The notes under the pieces are model-generated. The model made no database searches and was not told the DNA's origin. It saw only the letters and a list, made by a program, of their open reading frames with translations. Positions 27,266-37,367 of a stretch of 64,000 bases of DNA are shown here, in pieces. Numbering within the stretch: position 1 is the first letter of the stretch; every line of letters begins with the position of its first letter. Location of the stretch: positions 62,001 to 126,000 of the forward strand of contig NZ_WUWN01000007.1 in the NCBI RefSeq assembly GCF_009846865.1, in the 5' to 3' direction. Source of the DNA: Puerhibacterium puerhi. Lineage in GTDB: Bacteria > Actinomycetota > Actinomycetes > Actinomycetales > Cellulomonadaceae. A program made the translations under genes and the position numbers.

Positions 27266-27479
27266 GGCCATCGTGACCGACCCGTGACCTGGTTCACACT
27301 GTGGCCCGCCCCACGGCCGGGGTACAGTCGGGCCAGCCGCCTCGGCGGCACCGGCGCCCCGCGGGGCGCCGGACAACTGAACACCTAGTGTCAACGCCGA
27401 CACGACTGTCGTGAACGCAGCGGCACCCGACCACAACGGATCGTCCGGCACGTACCTGCCGGTGGAGGGACTACCACTC

Positions 27480-28598
27480 ATGGCTACGGTCACTTTCGAC
27501 CACGCGACGCGCGTCTACCCGGGCACCGAGCGCCCCGCCGTCGACCAGCTCAACCTGCACATCGAGGACGGCGAGTTCCTCGTCCTCGTCGGCCCGTCGG
27601 GCTGCGGAAAGTCCACGTCGCTGCGCATGCTGGCCGGCCTCGAGGACGTCAACGGGGGCCGGATCCTCATCGGCGACCGCGACGTCACCGACGTCCAGCC
27701 GAAGGACCGCGACATCGCGATGGTGTTCCAGAACTACGCCCTGTACCCGCACATGTCCGTGGCGGACAACATGGGCTTCGCGCTGAAGATCGCCGGCACC
27801 CCGAAGGCCGAGATCCGCCAGCGCGTCGAGGAGGCTGCCAAGATCCTCGACCTCACCGAGTACCTCGACCGCAAGCCGAAGGCCCTCTCGGGTGGTCAGC
27901 GTCAGCGCGTCGCCATGGGCCGCGCGATCGTGCGCCAGCCGCAGGTGTTCCTCATGGACGAGCCGCTGTCGAACCTCGACGCCAAGCTCCGCGTGCAGAC
28001 CCGTACGCAGATCGCGTCGCTGCAGCGCCGCCTCGGCGTCACCACGGTCTACGTCACCCACGACCAGACCGAGGCCCTCACGATGGGCGACCGCATCGCG
28101 GTGCTCAAGGGCGGCGTGCTCCAGCAGGTCGGCACCCCGCGCGAGATGTACGACGCGCCGGCCAACGTGTTCGTCGCCGGCTTCATCGGCTCGCCGGCCA
28201 TGAACATCGGCACGTTCGACGTCAAGGAGGGCGCGGCGCTCGTCGGCAACGCGCAGATCCCGCTCGAGCGCTCCATGGTCGCCGGCCTCACGGACGCCGA
28301 CGCCGGCAAGGTCACCGTCGGCTTCCGTCCCGAGTCGCTCGACGTCGTGCCGAGCGGCACGCCGGGCTCGTTCCAGGTCCAGGTCAACATCGTCGAGGAG
28401 CTCGGCTCCGACGCCTACGTGTACGGCTCGCTCCAGAGCGACCTCGGCACGGGCGAGCTCTCGGCGGGCGACTCCGACCAGGTCATCGTGCGCATCAACC
28501 CGCGCGACGTGCCGATGAAGGGCGACATCATCAACGTGGCCATCAAGGCCGGCCACGAGCACGTGTTCTCGGCCTCGTCGGGCAACCGTCTCGGCTGA
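27480..28598 (+). CDS. msiK: Sugar ABC transporter ATP-binding protein (MsiK/UgpC type)
   Basis: 372 residues from ATG 27480 with GGAGGG upstream. NBD: Walker A GPSGCGKS (38-45), LSGGQ (136-140) and Walker B VFLMDEP (156-162), followed by a C-terminal TOBE regulatory domain. It matches the stand-alone ATPases of actinobacteria (MsiK) that energise several carbohydrate ABC permeases; no permease or binding-protein gene is adjacent, supporting that shared role. Codon use is more uniform (few Ala/Arg runs) than in the neighbours, consistent with high expression. Confidence 0.93.
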   Translation: MATVTFDHATRVYPGTERPAVDQLNLHIEDGEFLVLVGPSGCGKSTSLRMLAGLEDVNGGRILIGDRDVTDVQPKDRDIAMVFQNYALYPHMSVADNMGFALKIAGTPKAEIRQRVEEAAKILDLTEYLDRKPKALSGGQRQRVAMGRAIVRQPQVFLMDEPLSNLDAKLRVQTRTQIASLQRRLGVTTVYVTHDQTEALTMGDRIAVLKGGVLQQVGTPREMYDAPANVFVAGFIGSPAMNIGTFDVKEGAALVGNAQIPLERSMVAGLTDADAGKVTVGFRPESLDVVPSGTPGSFQVQVNIVEELGSDAYVYGSLQSDLGTGELSAGDSDQVIVRINPRDVPMKGDIINVAIKAGHEHVFSASSGNRLG

Positions 28599-28611
28599 GA
28601 CAGGCAGTGAC

Positions 28612-28672
28612 GGCGGGCGCCCCGGCGCCCGCCGCACCCGGGAGGGCGGGTCCGGCGTCGCCGGGCCCGCCC
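28612..28672 (+). terminator. Two adjacent hairpins downstream of msiK
   Basis: GGCGGGCGCC (28612-28621) pairs with 28624-28633. A second stem GGGCGGG / CCCGCCC spans about 28644-28671. They fill the start of the 211-base gap before the DUF4032 gene. Confidence 0.65.
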
Positions 28673-28809
28673 TTCGCGTTCCCGACCGGACGCCGCGCCC
28701 GTGCACGCGTCCCTGCGCATAGGGTGGACGACGGCGCGCCGCGGCGACCGCCGCCCCCGCGCCCACCGAGACCACCAGCACGCACCACCGCACGACCCTG
28801 AGGACCCCC

Positions 28810-30054
28810 GTGGAGAACCTCCAGATCACCGCCGCGCGCCCGGAGGCCGCGCTCCTCGACCTGCCCTGGAACGTGGCGCTCGAGGACTGGCCGACCGACG
28901 TGCTCGCCGCGCTGCCCCGCGGCATCTCCCGGCACGTGGTCCGGTTCGTCAAGCTGCGCGGCCGGGTGCTGGCCGTCAAGGAGACGCGGGACCACTACGC
29001 GTTCCGCGAGTACGAGCTGCTGCGGCGCCTCAACAAGCTCGAGGTGCCCTGCGTCGTGCCCGTCGGCGTCGTCACGGGTCGGCACACGGAGGACGGCGAG
29101 CCGCTCGAGGCGGCCATCGTGACCGAGCACCTGGCGTTCTCGCTGCCGTACCGCGCGGTGTTCAGCAAGTCGCTGCAGCCGGACACGGCCACACGGGTGA
29201 TCGACGCGCTCGCCGTGCTGCTCGTGCGCGTGCACCTGGCCGGCTTCTACTGGGGCGACGTCTCGCTGTCGAACACGCTGTTCCGCCGCGACGCCGACCA
29301 GTTCGCCGCATACCTGGTGGACGCCGAGACCGGCGACCTGCACCGCGAGCTCAGCGCCGGCCAGCGCATGTACGACCTCGACCTGGCCCGCACCAACATC
29401 ATCGGCGAGCTCATGGACCTCGCGGCCGGCGAGCTGCTGGACGAGGAGGCCGACGAGGTCGCGATCGGCGACGCGCTCGTCGACCGGTACACGGAGCTGT
29501 GGGACGCCATCACCGCCGTCGAGTCCTTCTCCGCGGACGAGCACTGGCGCGTGGACGAGCGCATCCGCCGCCTCAACGACCTGGGCTTCGACGTCGGCGA
29601 GCTGACCATCGTCACCGACATCGACGGCACGACCGTGCAGATCGAGCCGAAGGTCGTCGACCCCGGCCACCACTCGCGCCGCCTGCTGCGCCTGACCGGC
29701 CTGGACGTCCAGGACAACCAGGCCCGGCGGCTGCTCAACGACCTGGACGCCTGGCGCGCGGCGACCGACCGGCTCAACGACTCCGAGCAGCTCGTGGCGC
29801 ACGACTGGCTGCTGCACTCCTTCGAGCCGACGATCGAGGCGGTGCCGCGCGACCTGCGCCGCAAGCTCGAGCCGGCGCAGCTGTACCACGAGATCCTCGA
29901 CCACCGCTGGTTCCTGTCCCAGCGCCTGCACCGCGACGTGCCGATGCCCGAGGCCGCGCGCTCCTACGTCGAGGAGGTGCTGCGGCACCGGCCCGACGAG
30001 CAGGCGGTGCTGGGCCTGCCGCCCGAGCGGGCGTACGAGGCCGAGGTCGGCTGA
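28810..30054 (+). CDS. DUF4032 protein with kinase-like N-terminal domain
   Basis: 414 residues, GTG start with GAGGA upstream. The N-terminal part behaves like a small kinase fold (Kdo/Rio-like): Lys57 in LAVKETR, then FYWGDVSLSN with Asp150 and Asn155, and LVDAETGD with Asp171, in the right order and spacing for catalytic and metal residues. The C-terminal half (about 220-414) is the DUF4032 region (TIVTDIDGTTVQIEPKV and LHRDVPMPEAARSYVEEVL). Neither a substrate nor a pathway is known. It follows msiK in the same direction but behind terminator-like hairpins. Confidence 0.85.
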   Translation: MENLQITAARPEAALLDLPWNVALEDWPTDVLAALPRGISRHVVRFVKLRGRVLAVKETRDHYAFREYELLRRLNKLEVPCVVPVGVVTGRHTEDGEPLEAAIVTEHLAFSLPYRAVFSKSLQPDTATRVIDALAVLLVRVHLAGFYWGDVSLSNTLFRRDADQFAAYLVDAETGDLHRELSAGQRMYDLDLARTNIIGELMDLAAGELLDEEADEVAIGDALVDRYTELWDAITAVESFSADEHWRVDERIRRLNDLGFDVGELTIVTDIDGTTVQIEPKVVDPGHHSRRLLRLTGLDVQDNQARRLLNDLDAWRAATDRLNDSEQLVAHDWLLHSFEPTIEAVPRDLRRKLEPAQLYHEILDHRWFLSQRLHRDVPMPEAARSYVEEVLRHRPDEQAVLGLPPERAYEAEVG

Positions 30055-30061
30055 CCCCTCG

Positions 30062-31054
30062 TCAGGACTCCGCGCGGCGGGCCTTGGCCACCTCGTACAG
30101 CGTGATGCCGGCGGCCACGCCGGCGTTGAGCGACTCCACCGCCGCGTCGTCGATCGGGATGGACGCGACGACGTCGCACGACTCGCGCACCAGGCGGGAC
30201 AGGCCCTTGCCCTCCGAGCCGACGACCAGCACGAGCGGCTCGGTCGCGAGCTGGAGGTCGCCCACCTCGGTGTCGCCACCGCCGTCGAGGCCGACGACGA
30301 AGCAGCCGGCCTTCTTCAGCTCCGCCAGCGCGCGGGTCAGGTTCGTCGCGCGCGCCACCGGCACGTGCGCGGCCGCGCCGGCCGAGACCTTCCACGCCGA
30401 GGCGGTGACGCCGGCCGCGCGCCGCTCGGGCACCAGCACCCCGTGCGCGCCGAACGCGCCGGCCGAGCGCAGCACGGCGCCGAGGTTGCGCGGGTCGGTG
30501 ACGCCGTCGAGCGCGACGATCAGCGCCGGGCGTCCGGACACCTCGGCGGCGTCGAGCAGGTCGTCGACGTCGGCGTACTCGTACGGCGGCACCTGCACGG
30601 CCACGCCCTGGTGCACCTGGCCGTCGGTGAGCCGGTCGAGCTCGGGCTTGGTGGTCTCCAGCAGCGCCAGCCCGCGGCCCGCGGCGATCTGCAGGATCTC
30701 GCGGGTGCGGTCGTCGTGGTCGATGCGGCTCGCGACGTGCAGCGCGGTGACCGGCACGTCGGTGCGCAGCGCCTCGAGCACGGCGTTGCGGCCGGCCACG
30801 ACCTCGGCGCCGTCGGTGGCGCGGCGGGTGCCCCGCGCGACGCCCTTGGCCGCGCCCTTGCGGGCCTCGGCCGCCTTGCGCCGCTCGGCCTCCTGCTTGC
30901 GCTTGTACGCGACGTGGTAGGTGCGGTCCTCCGCCTTGGGCGTGGGGCCCTTGCCCTGCAGCGCCTTGCGGCCGTGGCCGCCCGTGCCGACCTGGGCGCC
31001 CTTCTTGGTGCCCGCCTTGCGGGTCGCGCCGGGGCGCCGGGTGTTGCCTGCCAT
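30062..31054 (-). CDS. rlmB: 23S rRNA (guanosine-2251-2'-O)-methyltransferase
   Basis: 330 residues. SpoU/TrmH family with motif 1 VTDPRNLGAVLRSAGA, motif 2 VVGSEGKGLSRL and motif 3 ESLNAGVAAGITLYE (the SAM-binding knot). The first about 80 residues form the basic extension (KGAAKGVARGTRR) seen in actinobacterial RlmB. It is 43 bases downstream of cysS, as in mycobacteria. It is convergent with DUF4032 with a 7-base gap. Confidence 0.95.
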   Translation of the reverse strand: MAGNTRRPGATRKAGTKKGAQVGTGGHGRKALQGKGPTPKAEDRTYHVAYKRKQEAERRKAAEARKGAAKGVARGTRRATDGAEVVAGRNAVLEALRTDVPVTALHVASRIDHDDRTREILQIAAGRGLALLETTKPELDRLTDGQVHQGVAVQVPPYEYADVDDLLDAAEVSGRPALIVALDGVTDPRNLGAVLRSAGAFGAHGVLVPERRAAGVTASAWKVSAGAAAHVPVARATNLTRALAELKKAGCFVVGLDGGGDTEVGDLQLATEPLVLVVGSEGKGLSRLVRESCDVVASIPIDDAAVESLNAGVAAGITLYEVAKARRAES

Positions 31055-31097
31055 GTGTGGTCCTCGAGACGTGGATTCGTGGTTCGGTCGGCCGGCG

Positions 31098-32573
31098 TCA
31101 GTCGGCCAGGGTCCAGCGGGCCCCGTCGGGCCCGTCCTGGACGACGACGCCGGCCGCGGCGAGCCGGTCGCGGATCGCGTCCGACGTCGCCCAGTCCTTG
31201 GCCGCGCGGGCCGCGGCGCGCGCGTCGAGCTCGGCGGCCACCAGCGCGTCCAGCGCGGTGCGGGTCTTGTCGGCCCCGCCGCCGGCCGCGGCCCCGCCGG
31301 CCCAGTGCGGGTCCTGCGGGTCCAGGCCGAGCACGTCGAGCATCGCCCGCACCGTGACGAGCTCGTCGCGCACCGCGGCGTCGGCCTCCGCGCCGGCCGG
31401 CTGGGCCAGCGCGGTGTTGCCGGCCCGCAGGTGCTCGTGCACGACGGCGAGGGCGGCGGGGGTGTTGAGGTCGTCGTCCATCGCGGCGACGAAGCCCTCG
31501 GGCAGCTCGGCCTTGGCGATCTCGTCGCGCGGCACGGTACCGACGCGCTCGGTGGCGCGCTCGACGAACCCGGTGAGGCGGTCCCACGTGGCGCGGGCCT
31601 CCTCGAGGGTGTCGGGGGCCCACTCGAGCATCGAGCGGTACTGCACCGACGCGATCGCGTAGCGGACGACCGGCGCCGGCGCGGCGGCCAGCACGTCGGC
31701 CACCAGCAGCCCGTTGCCGAGCGACTTGCTCATCTTCACGCCCGACTGCGTGATCCACGCGCTGTGCATCCAGCGCCGCGCGAACGGGTAGCCGGCCGCG
31801 CGCGACTGCGCCTGCTCGTTCTCGTGGTGCGGGAACCGCAGGTCCAGGCCGCCGCCGTGGATGTCGAACTCGTCGCCCAGGTAGCGCTGCGCCATGGCCG
31901 AGCACTCCAGGTGCCAGCCGGGCCGGCCGCGGCCCCACGGGGTGTCCCAGGAGGCGGTGGCGGGCTCGTCCGGCTTGGCGGCCTTCCACAGCGCGAAGTC
32001 GTGCGGGTCGCGCTTGGCGGCCGCCGGGTCGGCGACGGCGGCGTCCGCCGCGCCCGCCCCGTCGTCCGTGGGCTCCGGCGCGAGGTCCTCCAGGCGCTGG
32101 CGCGTGAGCTCGCCGTAGGCCGGCCAGGAGCGGACGTCGAACCACACGTTGCCCGCGCCGGTCGAGTACGCGTGCCCCCGCTCCACCAGCCGCTGCATCA
32201 GCTCGACCATCTGCGGCACGTGCTGGGTGGCGCGCGGCTCGTACGTGGGCGGCAGCACGCCCAGGGCGTCGTAGGCGGCGGTGAACACCCGCTCGTAGTG
32301 CGCGGCGTGCGCCCACCACTCGACGCCCGCCGCGGCGGCCTTGGCGAGGATCTTGTCGTCGATGTCGGTGATGTTGCGCACCAGCGTGACCCGGTAGCCC
32401 GAGCGCTCCAGCCAGCGGCGCAGCACGTCGAACGCGACCGACGGGCGCAGGTGGCCGACGTGCGGGGGCGCCTGCACGGTCGCGCCACAGACGTAGATGC
32501 CGACCTGGCCGGGGGTCCGGGGCACGAAGTCGGACACGTCGCGCGTGGCGGTGTCGTAGAGGCGGAGAGTCAC
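31098..32573 (-). CDS. cysS: Cysteinyl-tRNA synthetase
   Basis: 491 residues from GTG 32573 ([10 protein letters not shown]). Class I signature HVGH (38-41) and KMSKSLGN; zinc ligands include Cys29, the Cys of WHLECSAM and the HHENE motif. It charges tRNA-Cys. An Ala/Asp-rich insertion ([19 protein letters not shown], about residue 178) is extra relative to E. coli. No strong Shine-Dalgarno is seen. It forms an operon with rlmB. Confidence 0.96.
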   Translation of the reverse strand: MTLRLYDTATRDVSDFVPRTPGQVGIYVCGATVQAPPHVGHLRPSVAFDVLRRWLERSGYRVTLVRNITDIDDKILAKAAAAGVEWWAHAAHYERVFTAAYDALGVLPPTYEPRATQHVPQMVELMQRLVERGHAYSTGAGNVWFDVRSWPAYGELTRQRLEDLAPEPTDDGAGAADAAVADPAAAKRDPHDFALWKAAKPDEPATASWDTPWGRGRPGWHLECSAMAQRYLGDEFDIHGGGLDLRFPHHENEQAQSRAAGYPFARRWMHSAWITQSGVKMSKSLGNGLLVADVLAAAPAPVVRYAIASVQYRSMLEWAPDTLEEARATWDRLTGFVERATERVGTVPRDEIAKAELPEGFVAAMDDDLNTPAALAVVHEHLRAGNTALAQPAGAEADAAVRDELVTVRAMLDVLGLDPQDPHWAGGAAAGGGADKTRTALDALVAAELDARAAARAAKDWATSDAIRDRLAAAGVVVQDGPDGARWTLAD

Positions 32574-32626
32574 CCGACCAGGGTACCGGGACGGCGCCGT
32601 CCCGCGGCGGGCGCGGCGGGCGCCGG

Positions 32627-33901
32627 TCAGCGCTCGAGCATCTGCGCCAGGTGGCGGTGGCCCACGGTCTCGTACCCGACGACGGTGATCGCCGGCGCGA
32701 GCATGACCAGCAGCAGCGCCCACGCCGTCGAGGCACCGAGCGCCACGGCGACGACGGCCGCCGCGAGCGTCAGCACCGCCCCGCCCACCAGCCAGGAGTG
32801 CAGCGGGTCGAACGACCGCAGCAGCACCCAGAACAGCAGGTAGTCGGCCACGACGAACACCAGCACCGGCACGGCCACCGCCAGCACGCCGCCCACCGGC
32901 CCGATCGCGGAGTGCCCGTCGAGCGCGGAGGCCACCACGTGCAGCCCGGCGCCGACGGCCGCGAGCGCCGCGAGCACCGCCATGTGCCCGTACCCCCAGG
33001 CGAAGGCGCGCTCGCGGTGGCGGTGCAGCACCTCCCCCGACGGGGTGATGTAGTACGTCCACCACAGCCCGAAGGTCAGGCCGATCCCGGCGACCGCCAC
33101 GAGGGCGGCGTCGAGCGTCCACCCGGACCCGTCGACGGCGGCGGACAGCGAGGCCACCGTGCCGATCACGCCCTCGCCGAGCGTGATGATGGCGAGCAGC
33201 CCGTAGCGCTCGGCGATGTGGTGCGCGTGCCACGGCGTCATGCCCTCGTCCACCGCGACGCGCCGCTCGGCCACCCACGGCCCGACCATCTCCACGACCA
33301 CGAGCGCGGAGCCCGCGGCGAAGAACGCGGCGACGCCCACCGGTGCGACGGCCAGGACCACCCAGCCGACCTGCGCCACCACGAGCGCCCCGGCGTAGGC
33401 GTGGCAGGTGCGCCGGTACCGCGGCGCCTGGCGCGCGGCCCGCAGCCACTGCACCAGCATGGCCAGCCGCATGACGACGTAGCCGCCGACCATGACCTCG
33501 TTGTGCACGCGCTCGCCGTCGTCGAGGGAGGCGAACATCTGCGGCAGCCCCAGGGCCAGGACGACCACGCCGACCATCTGCGCCATCGTCATGACGCGGT
33601 AGACCCAGTCGTCGGTGTCGAACGCCGAGGCGAACCAGGAGAAGTTGATCCAGGCCCACAGGATCGCGAACATCGAGAACGCGAAGCCCACGACGCCGGA
33701 GGCGACGTGCCCCTCGGCCAGCAGGTGGGCGGCCTGCTCCCCCGCGATGCCGAAGGCGACCACGAACGCGAGGTCGAAGAGCAGCTCCAGCGGCGTGGCG
33801 ACGCGCGCCGGCTCGTGGGGGTCGCGCCCGCTCATGACGCGCACGGCGTGGCCGCGGGGCGACGGCGCCACCGCGGGCCCGCGCACCGGTTCGTCGGTCA
33901 T
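32627..33901 (-). CDS. Low-temperature-requirement protein A (LtrA)-like membrane protein
   Basis: 424 residues. Polytopic membrane protein with about 11-12 hydrophobic helices and the LtrA family signature [16 protein letters not shown] near the N-terminus, plus [17 protein letters not shown] in the middle. The family (PF06772) was named after a Listeria cold-growth locus; the biochemical role is unknown. ATG 33901 is preferred over the one 15 bases upstream, but ribosome sites are weak at both. It precedes cysS on the same strand. Confidence 0.88.
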   Translation of the reverse strand: MTDEPVRGPAVAPSPRGHAVRVMSGRDPHEPARVATPLELLFDLAFVVAFGIAGEQAAHLLAEGHVASGVVGFAFSMFAILWAWINFSWFASAFDTDDWVYRVMTMAQMVGVVVLALGLPQMFASLDDGERVHNEVMVGGYVVMRLAMLVQWLRAARQAPRYRRTCHAYAGALVVAQVGWVVLAVAPVGVAAFFAAGSALVVVEMVGPWVAERRVAVDEGMTPWHAHHIAERYGLLAIITLGEGVIGTVASLSAAVDGSGWTLDAALVAVAGIGLTFGLWWTYYITPSGEVLHRHRERAFAWGYGHMAVLAALAAVGAGLHVVASALDGHSAIGPVGGVLAVAVPVLVFVVADYLLFWVLLRSFDPLHSWLVGGAVLTLAAAVVAVALGASTAWALLLVMLAPAITVVGYETVGHRHLAQMLER

Positions 33902-33994
33902 GGGGCCATGGAACACCGGCGCGGCGGCCCTGTCAGCGACCCCGCCCGGGTGACATCCGCCGGCGCCCGCGCCGCCGGACGGCGCCGGACGGCG

Positions 33995-35227
33995 TCAGAC
34001 GAAGGCGCGCCCCTCGCCGCGGTAGGTGGGCACGACGTCGACCACCGCGTTGCCGCGCACCAGGTGCGCGGCGGTGACGTGCTCCATGAGCTCGCCGGCC
34101 TTGGCGTGCCGGAACCAGACGCGGTCCCCCACCGCCAGCTCCGCGGCGCCCCGCCGGCGCGTCCGGCGCAGCGGCGTCTGGACCTCCCCCGCCCCCTCGC
34201 GGCGGCTCAGCCCCCAGCCCGGCGTCACGGGCCGCGGCAGCCGCGACGGCCCGGCCCGGCCGGAGGCCACGTACCCGCCGCCGAACGCCGTCGCCCAGCC
34301 GGGCCCGGGCAGGCGGACCACGTCGAGCCCGAAGAACGCGGCAGGGCGGGGCTCGAACGCGTCGTACCGGTCGAAGGTGGCGGGCACGAACAGGCCGCTG
34401 CCGGCGGTCACCTCGGTGACGCCCGGCCCGGCCGACGAGACCTCGAGCGAGCCGGTGCCGCCCGCGTTGACCAGCTCCGCGGGGCGCCCGACGGCGTCGC
34501 GCAGGGCGGCGAGCACCGCGGTGCGCCGCGCCGCGACCTCGGGCAGCGACAGCCGCTTGACCGCGCGCACCACCGGCCCCGTGTCCGGCAGCCCGGCCAC
34601 CTGCGCCTCGTACGTCATGACGCCGCGCACCCGCAGGCCGGGCAGGTCCTCGACCTGGCGGGCCAGGGCCGCCACCTGCGCCGGCGTGCGCAGCGGGGAG
34701 CGCCGGGTGCCCAGGTGGGTACGCCACGGGCCGACGCCCAGGCGCAGCGAGGCGTCGACGTCGAGGCAGACCGCGACGTCGGGCCCCGGTGGGGCGGCGG
34801 CCAGCGCCGCGGCGGCGCGCCGGGCCTGGGCGACGTCGTCGACCATCAGCGTGACCTGGGCCCGCGCCCCCTGGTCGCGCGCGAGGTCCGCAAGGGCCCC
34901 GGCGTCGACGGCGGGGTACCCGACCAGGGCGTCGCGCACGCCGTGGCGCACGAGCCACAGCGCCTCGGGCAGCGACGTGGTCATCACGCCCGCGAACCCG
35001 GCCGCCAGCGCCCGCTCGGCGAGCGCGCGCACGCGCACCGACTTGGTCGCCAGGCGCACGGGGACACCGCCGGCGCGGCGCAGCACGTCGGCGGCGTTCG
35101 CGTCGAAGCGGTCGAGGTCGACGACGGCGAGCGGCGCGGCGACCTGGGCGGTCGCTGCCGTCAGCCGGGCCGCGACGCCGGCGGCCGGGCTCGTCGGCCG
35201 CCGGGTCCGCGGCTGCGCCGTGGTCAT
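33995..35227 (-). CDS. Alanine-racemase-fold PLP enzyme (amino acid deaminase/aldolase type)
   Basis: 410 residues from ATG 35227. PLP-binding N-terminal TIM barrel of the AlaR/D-threonine aldolase fold: VVDLDRFDANAADVLRR and VRLATKSVRVRAL, with Lys of ATKS as the likely Schiff-base lysine, then GLFVPATFDRYDAF and VWFRHAKAGEL in the C-terminal beta-domain, which in D-threonine aldolases holds the metal site. The reaction may be aldol cleavage or deamination of a D-amino acid; the substrate is not certain. It is divergent, by 56 bases, from the arabinonolactone-oxidase gene. Confidence 0.82.
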   Translation of the reverse strand: MTTAQPRTRRPTSPAAGVAARLTAATAQVAAPLAVVDLDRFDANAADVLRRAGGVPVRLATKSVRVRALAERALAAGFAGVMTTSLPEALWLVRHGVRDALVGYPAVDAGALADLARDQGARAQVTLMVDDVAQARRAAAALAAAPPGPDVAVCLDVDASLRLGVGPWRTHLGTRRSPLRTPAQVAALARQVEDLPGLRVRGVMTYEAQVAGLPDTGPVVRAVKRLSLPEVAARRTAVLAALRDAVGRPAELVNAGGTGSLEVSSAGPGVTEVTAGSGLFVPATFDRYDAFEPRPAAFFGLDVVRLPGPGWATAFGGGYVASGRAGPSRLPRPVTPGWGLSRREGAGEVQTPLRRTRRRGAAELAVGDRVWFRHAKAGELMEHVTAAHLVRGNAVVDVVPTYRGEGRAFV

Positions 35228-35283
35228 GGCGGCACGGTACACCCGGGCTGTGTGACGCAGGTCGCACATGGCAGACTGCCCGG

Positions 35284-36672
35284 GTGAGCGAACCCCGGCT
35301 GTGGGAGAACTGGGGCCGGACGACTGCCGCTGCCCCCGCCCGGCTGGCGGTCCCGCGCGACGAGGCCGACCTGTCGTCGGCCGTGGCGTCCGCCGCGCGC
35401 GAGGGCCTGCACGTGCGCGCGGTCGGCGCCGGGCACTCGTTCACCCCCGCCGTCGTCACCGACGGCCTGCTGGTGGACCTGCAGCACCTGCGCGGCATCG
35501 AGGCCGTGGAGCGCCGGCACGACGGCACCGCCCGCGTGACGGTCCGGGCCGGCACCCGCCTGTACCACCTGCACCACCTGCTGGCCGCGCACGGGCTGGC
35601 GATGACGAACCTCGGCGACATCGACCGGCAGACGCTGGCCGGGGCCATCGCGACGGGCACGCACGGCACGGGCGCGCGCCACGGCGGGCTGTCCGGCCAG
35701 GTCTCGGGCCTGCGCCTCGTCGGCCCCGACGGCGCGGTGCGGCAGGTCGGCGTCGACGCCCCGCCGGGCAGCCCCGACCGCGAGCTGTTCGAGCTCTCCC
35801 GGCTGGGCCTCGGCACCACCGGCGTCGTCAGCGCCGTCGAGCTCGAGGTGGTGCCCGCGTTCTGGCTGCGGGCGCGCGAGGAGCCGTGGCCGATGGGCCG
35901 CGTGCTGGAGGACGTCGAGGCGTTCGCCACCAGCGCCGACCACGCCGAGCTGTACTGGTTCCCCGGCACGCGCCGCGCCCTGACGATGCGCAACGACCGG
36001 CTCTCCCCCGACGAGGCCGCCGACTGGGCGACCGGCCGCTCGGGGCTCAAGGGTCGGCTGCGCGGCGTGCGCCAGGAGGCCCGCGACCTGCTCGACGGCG
36101 AGCTGCTGTCCAACGGCGTGTTCGAGCTGGCCAACCGGCTCGCGACGGCGGCGCCCGGGCTCACCCGCGGCCTCAACCGGGTCTCGTCGCGCGCGCTGGG
36201 CGCGCGCGAGCGCGTCGGGCCGTCCTACGAGATCTTCTGCCACCGCCGCCGCGTCCGGTTCCGGGAGATGGAGTACGCCCTGCCGCGCGCGGCGCTGGCG
36301 GACGTGGTGCGGGAGCTCGACGCGTGGCTGCGGCGCTCGTCGGAACCGGTGCCGTTCCCGGTGGAGGTGCGCTTCGCGCCGCCGGACGACGTCTGGCTCT
36401 CGACCGCGCGCGGGCGCGAGACCGCCTACGTGGCGGTGCACCAGTACGTGCGGATGCCGCACCGGCGCTGGTTCGCCGCGGCCGAGGCCGTCTTCCTCGC
36501 CGCCGACGGCCGCCCGCACTGGGGCAAGCTGCACCACCGCACGGCCGCCGACCTGCTCGAGCACTACCCGCTGCACGACGTCGCGCGGGTGCGGCGCACC
36601 GTCGACCCCGACGGCGTCTTCCGCAACGGCTACACCGATGCGGTGCTGGGGCTGCCGGGGCCGTCGCTGTAG
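35284..36672 (+). CDS. D-arabinono-1,4-lactone oxidase-type FAD enzyme
   Basis: 462 residues, GTG start. VAO/PCMH-type FAD-binding domain with GAGHSFTP and GAIATGTHGTG in the N-terminal half, and the ALO-specific C-terminal domain with PHWGKLHH. It oxidises an aldonolactone or related sugar; members of this family include L-gulonolactone and xylitol oxidases, so the exact substrate is open. The 3' end overlaps the convergent tetR gene by 43 bases. Confidence 0.9.
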   Translation: MSEPRLWENWGRTTAAAPARLAVPRDEADLSSAVASAAREGLHVRAVGAGHSFTPAVVTDGLLVDLQHLRGIEAVERRHDGTARVTVRAGTRLYHLHHLLAAHGLAMTNLGDIDRQTLAGAIATGTHGTGARHGGLSGQVSGLRLVGPDGAVRQVGVDAPPGSPDRELFELSRLGLGTTGVVSAVELEVVPAFWLRAREEPWPMGRVLEDVEAFATSADHAELYWFPGTRRALTMRNDRLSPDEAADWATGRSGLKGRLRGVRQEARDLLDGELLSNGVFELANRLATAAPGLTRGLNRVSSRALGARERVGPSYEIFCHRRRVRFREMEYALPRAALADVVRELDAWLRRSSEPVPFPVEVRFAPPDDVWLSTARGRETAYVAVHQYVRMPHRRWFAAAEAVFLAADGRPHWGKLHHRTAADLLEHYPLHDVARVRRTVDPDGVFRNGYTDAVLGLPGPSL

Positions 36673-37367
36673 GTGCCGCCTGCGGCGTCGGCCGGGCTCG
36701 TGCGCCCGTCGTCGGGCTGCGCGACCTCGTCGTCGCCGTCCCACGGCAGGGGCGGGCCGTCGGGGTTCACGGCGTACGAGACCACCATCTCGGCCATGGC
36801 GTGGAACGCCTGCAGCGCCGCCTCGTCGTCGCCGTCCACCAGCCAGCTCAGCTCGATGCCGTCGTTCATCGCGGACACCACGCGGGAGAGCACGTCGGGG
36901 TCGATGCGGTAGACGACACCGGTCGCCCGCGCGACGCCGACGACGATCCGGCGCACGAGCTGGACCGAGGCCTCCACGTGCGCGAGGGCGGTGGGGTGCA
37001 GCGCGGGGTTGCGCGCGCCGGTGATGGCGATCTCCAGCAGCAGCAGCCGCGTCGAGCGCCACCGCTTGAGGCCCTCGAGCAGCGCCTCGGCGCACCGGTG
37101 CACCAGCGTGCGGAAGTCCAGCCCCGCCTCGGCACCCTGCCGCACGGCGTCGTTGATCTGCTCGGACGCCCTGACGGCGATCGAGTGCCCCATGGCGTCG
37201 AGCAGCTCGTCCTTGTCCTGGAAGCAGTAGTGCACGGTGCCGAGCGAGACGCCCGCCTCCTGCGCCACGGCCCGCACGGTCACCGCCTCGACCCCCGCCT
37301 GCGCCGCCACGCGCAGCGCGGCGTCGACGAGCTGGGCACGCCGCTCCGCGAGCGGCTTGCGGCTCAC
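36630..37367 (-). CDS. TetR-family transcriptional regulator (BetI-like)
   Basis: 245 residues, GTG start at 37367, 4-base overlap with the ispF stop codon (GTGA). N-terminal [23 protein letters not shown] then [18 protein letters not shown] ligand-binding helical domain extends to about 195. The last 40 residues are Gly/Pro/Ser-rich and overlap the 3' end of the oxidase gene on the other strand. Its targets may be the neighbouring oxidase or racemase genes, as an inference. Confidence 0.9.
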   Translation of the reverse strand: MSRKPLAERRAQLVDAALRVAAQAGVEAVTVRAVAQEAGVSLGTVHYCFQDKDELLDAMGHSIAVRASEQINDAVRQGAEAGLDFRTLVHRCAEALLEGLKRWRSTRLLLLEIAITGARNPALHPTALAHVEASVQLVRRIVVGVARATGVVYRIDPDVLSRVVSAMNDGIELSWLVDGDDEAALQAFHAMAEMVVSYAVNPDGPPLPWDGDDEVAQPDDGRTSPADAAGGTYSDGPGSPSTASV

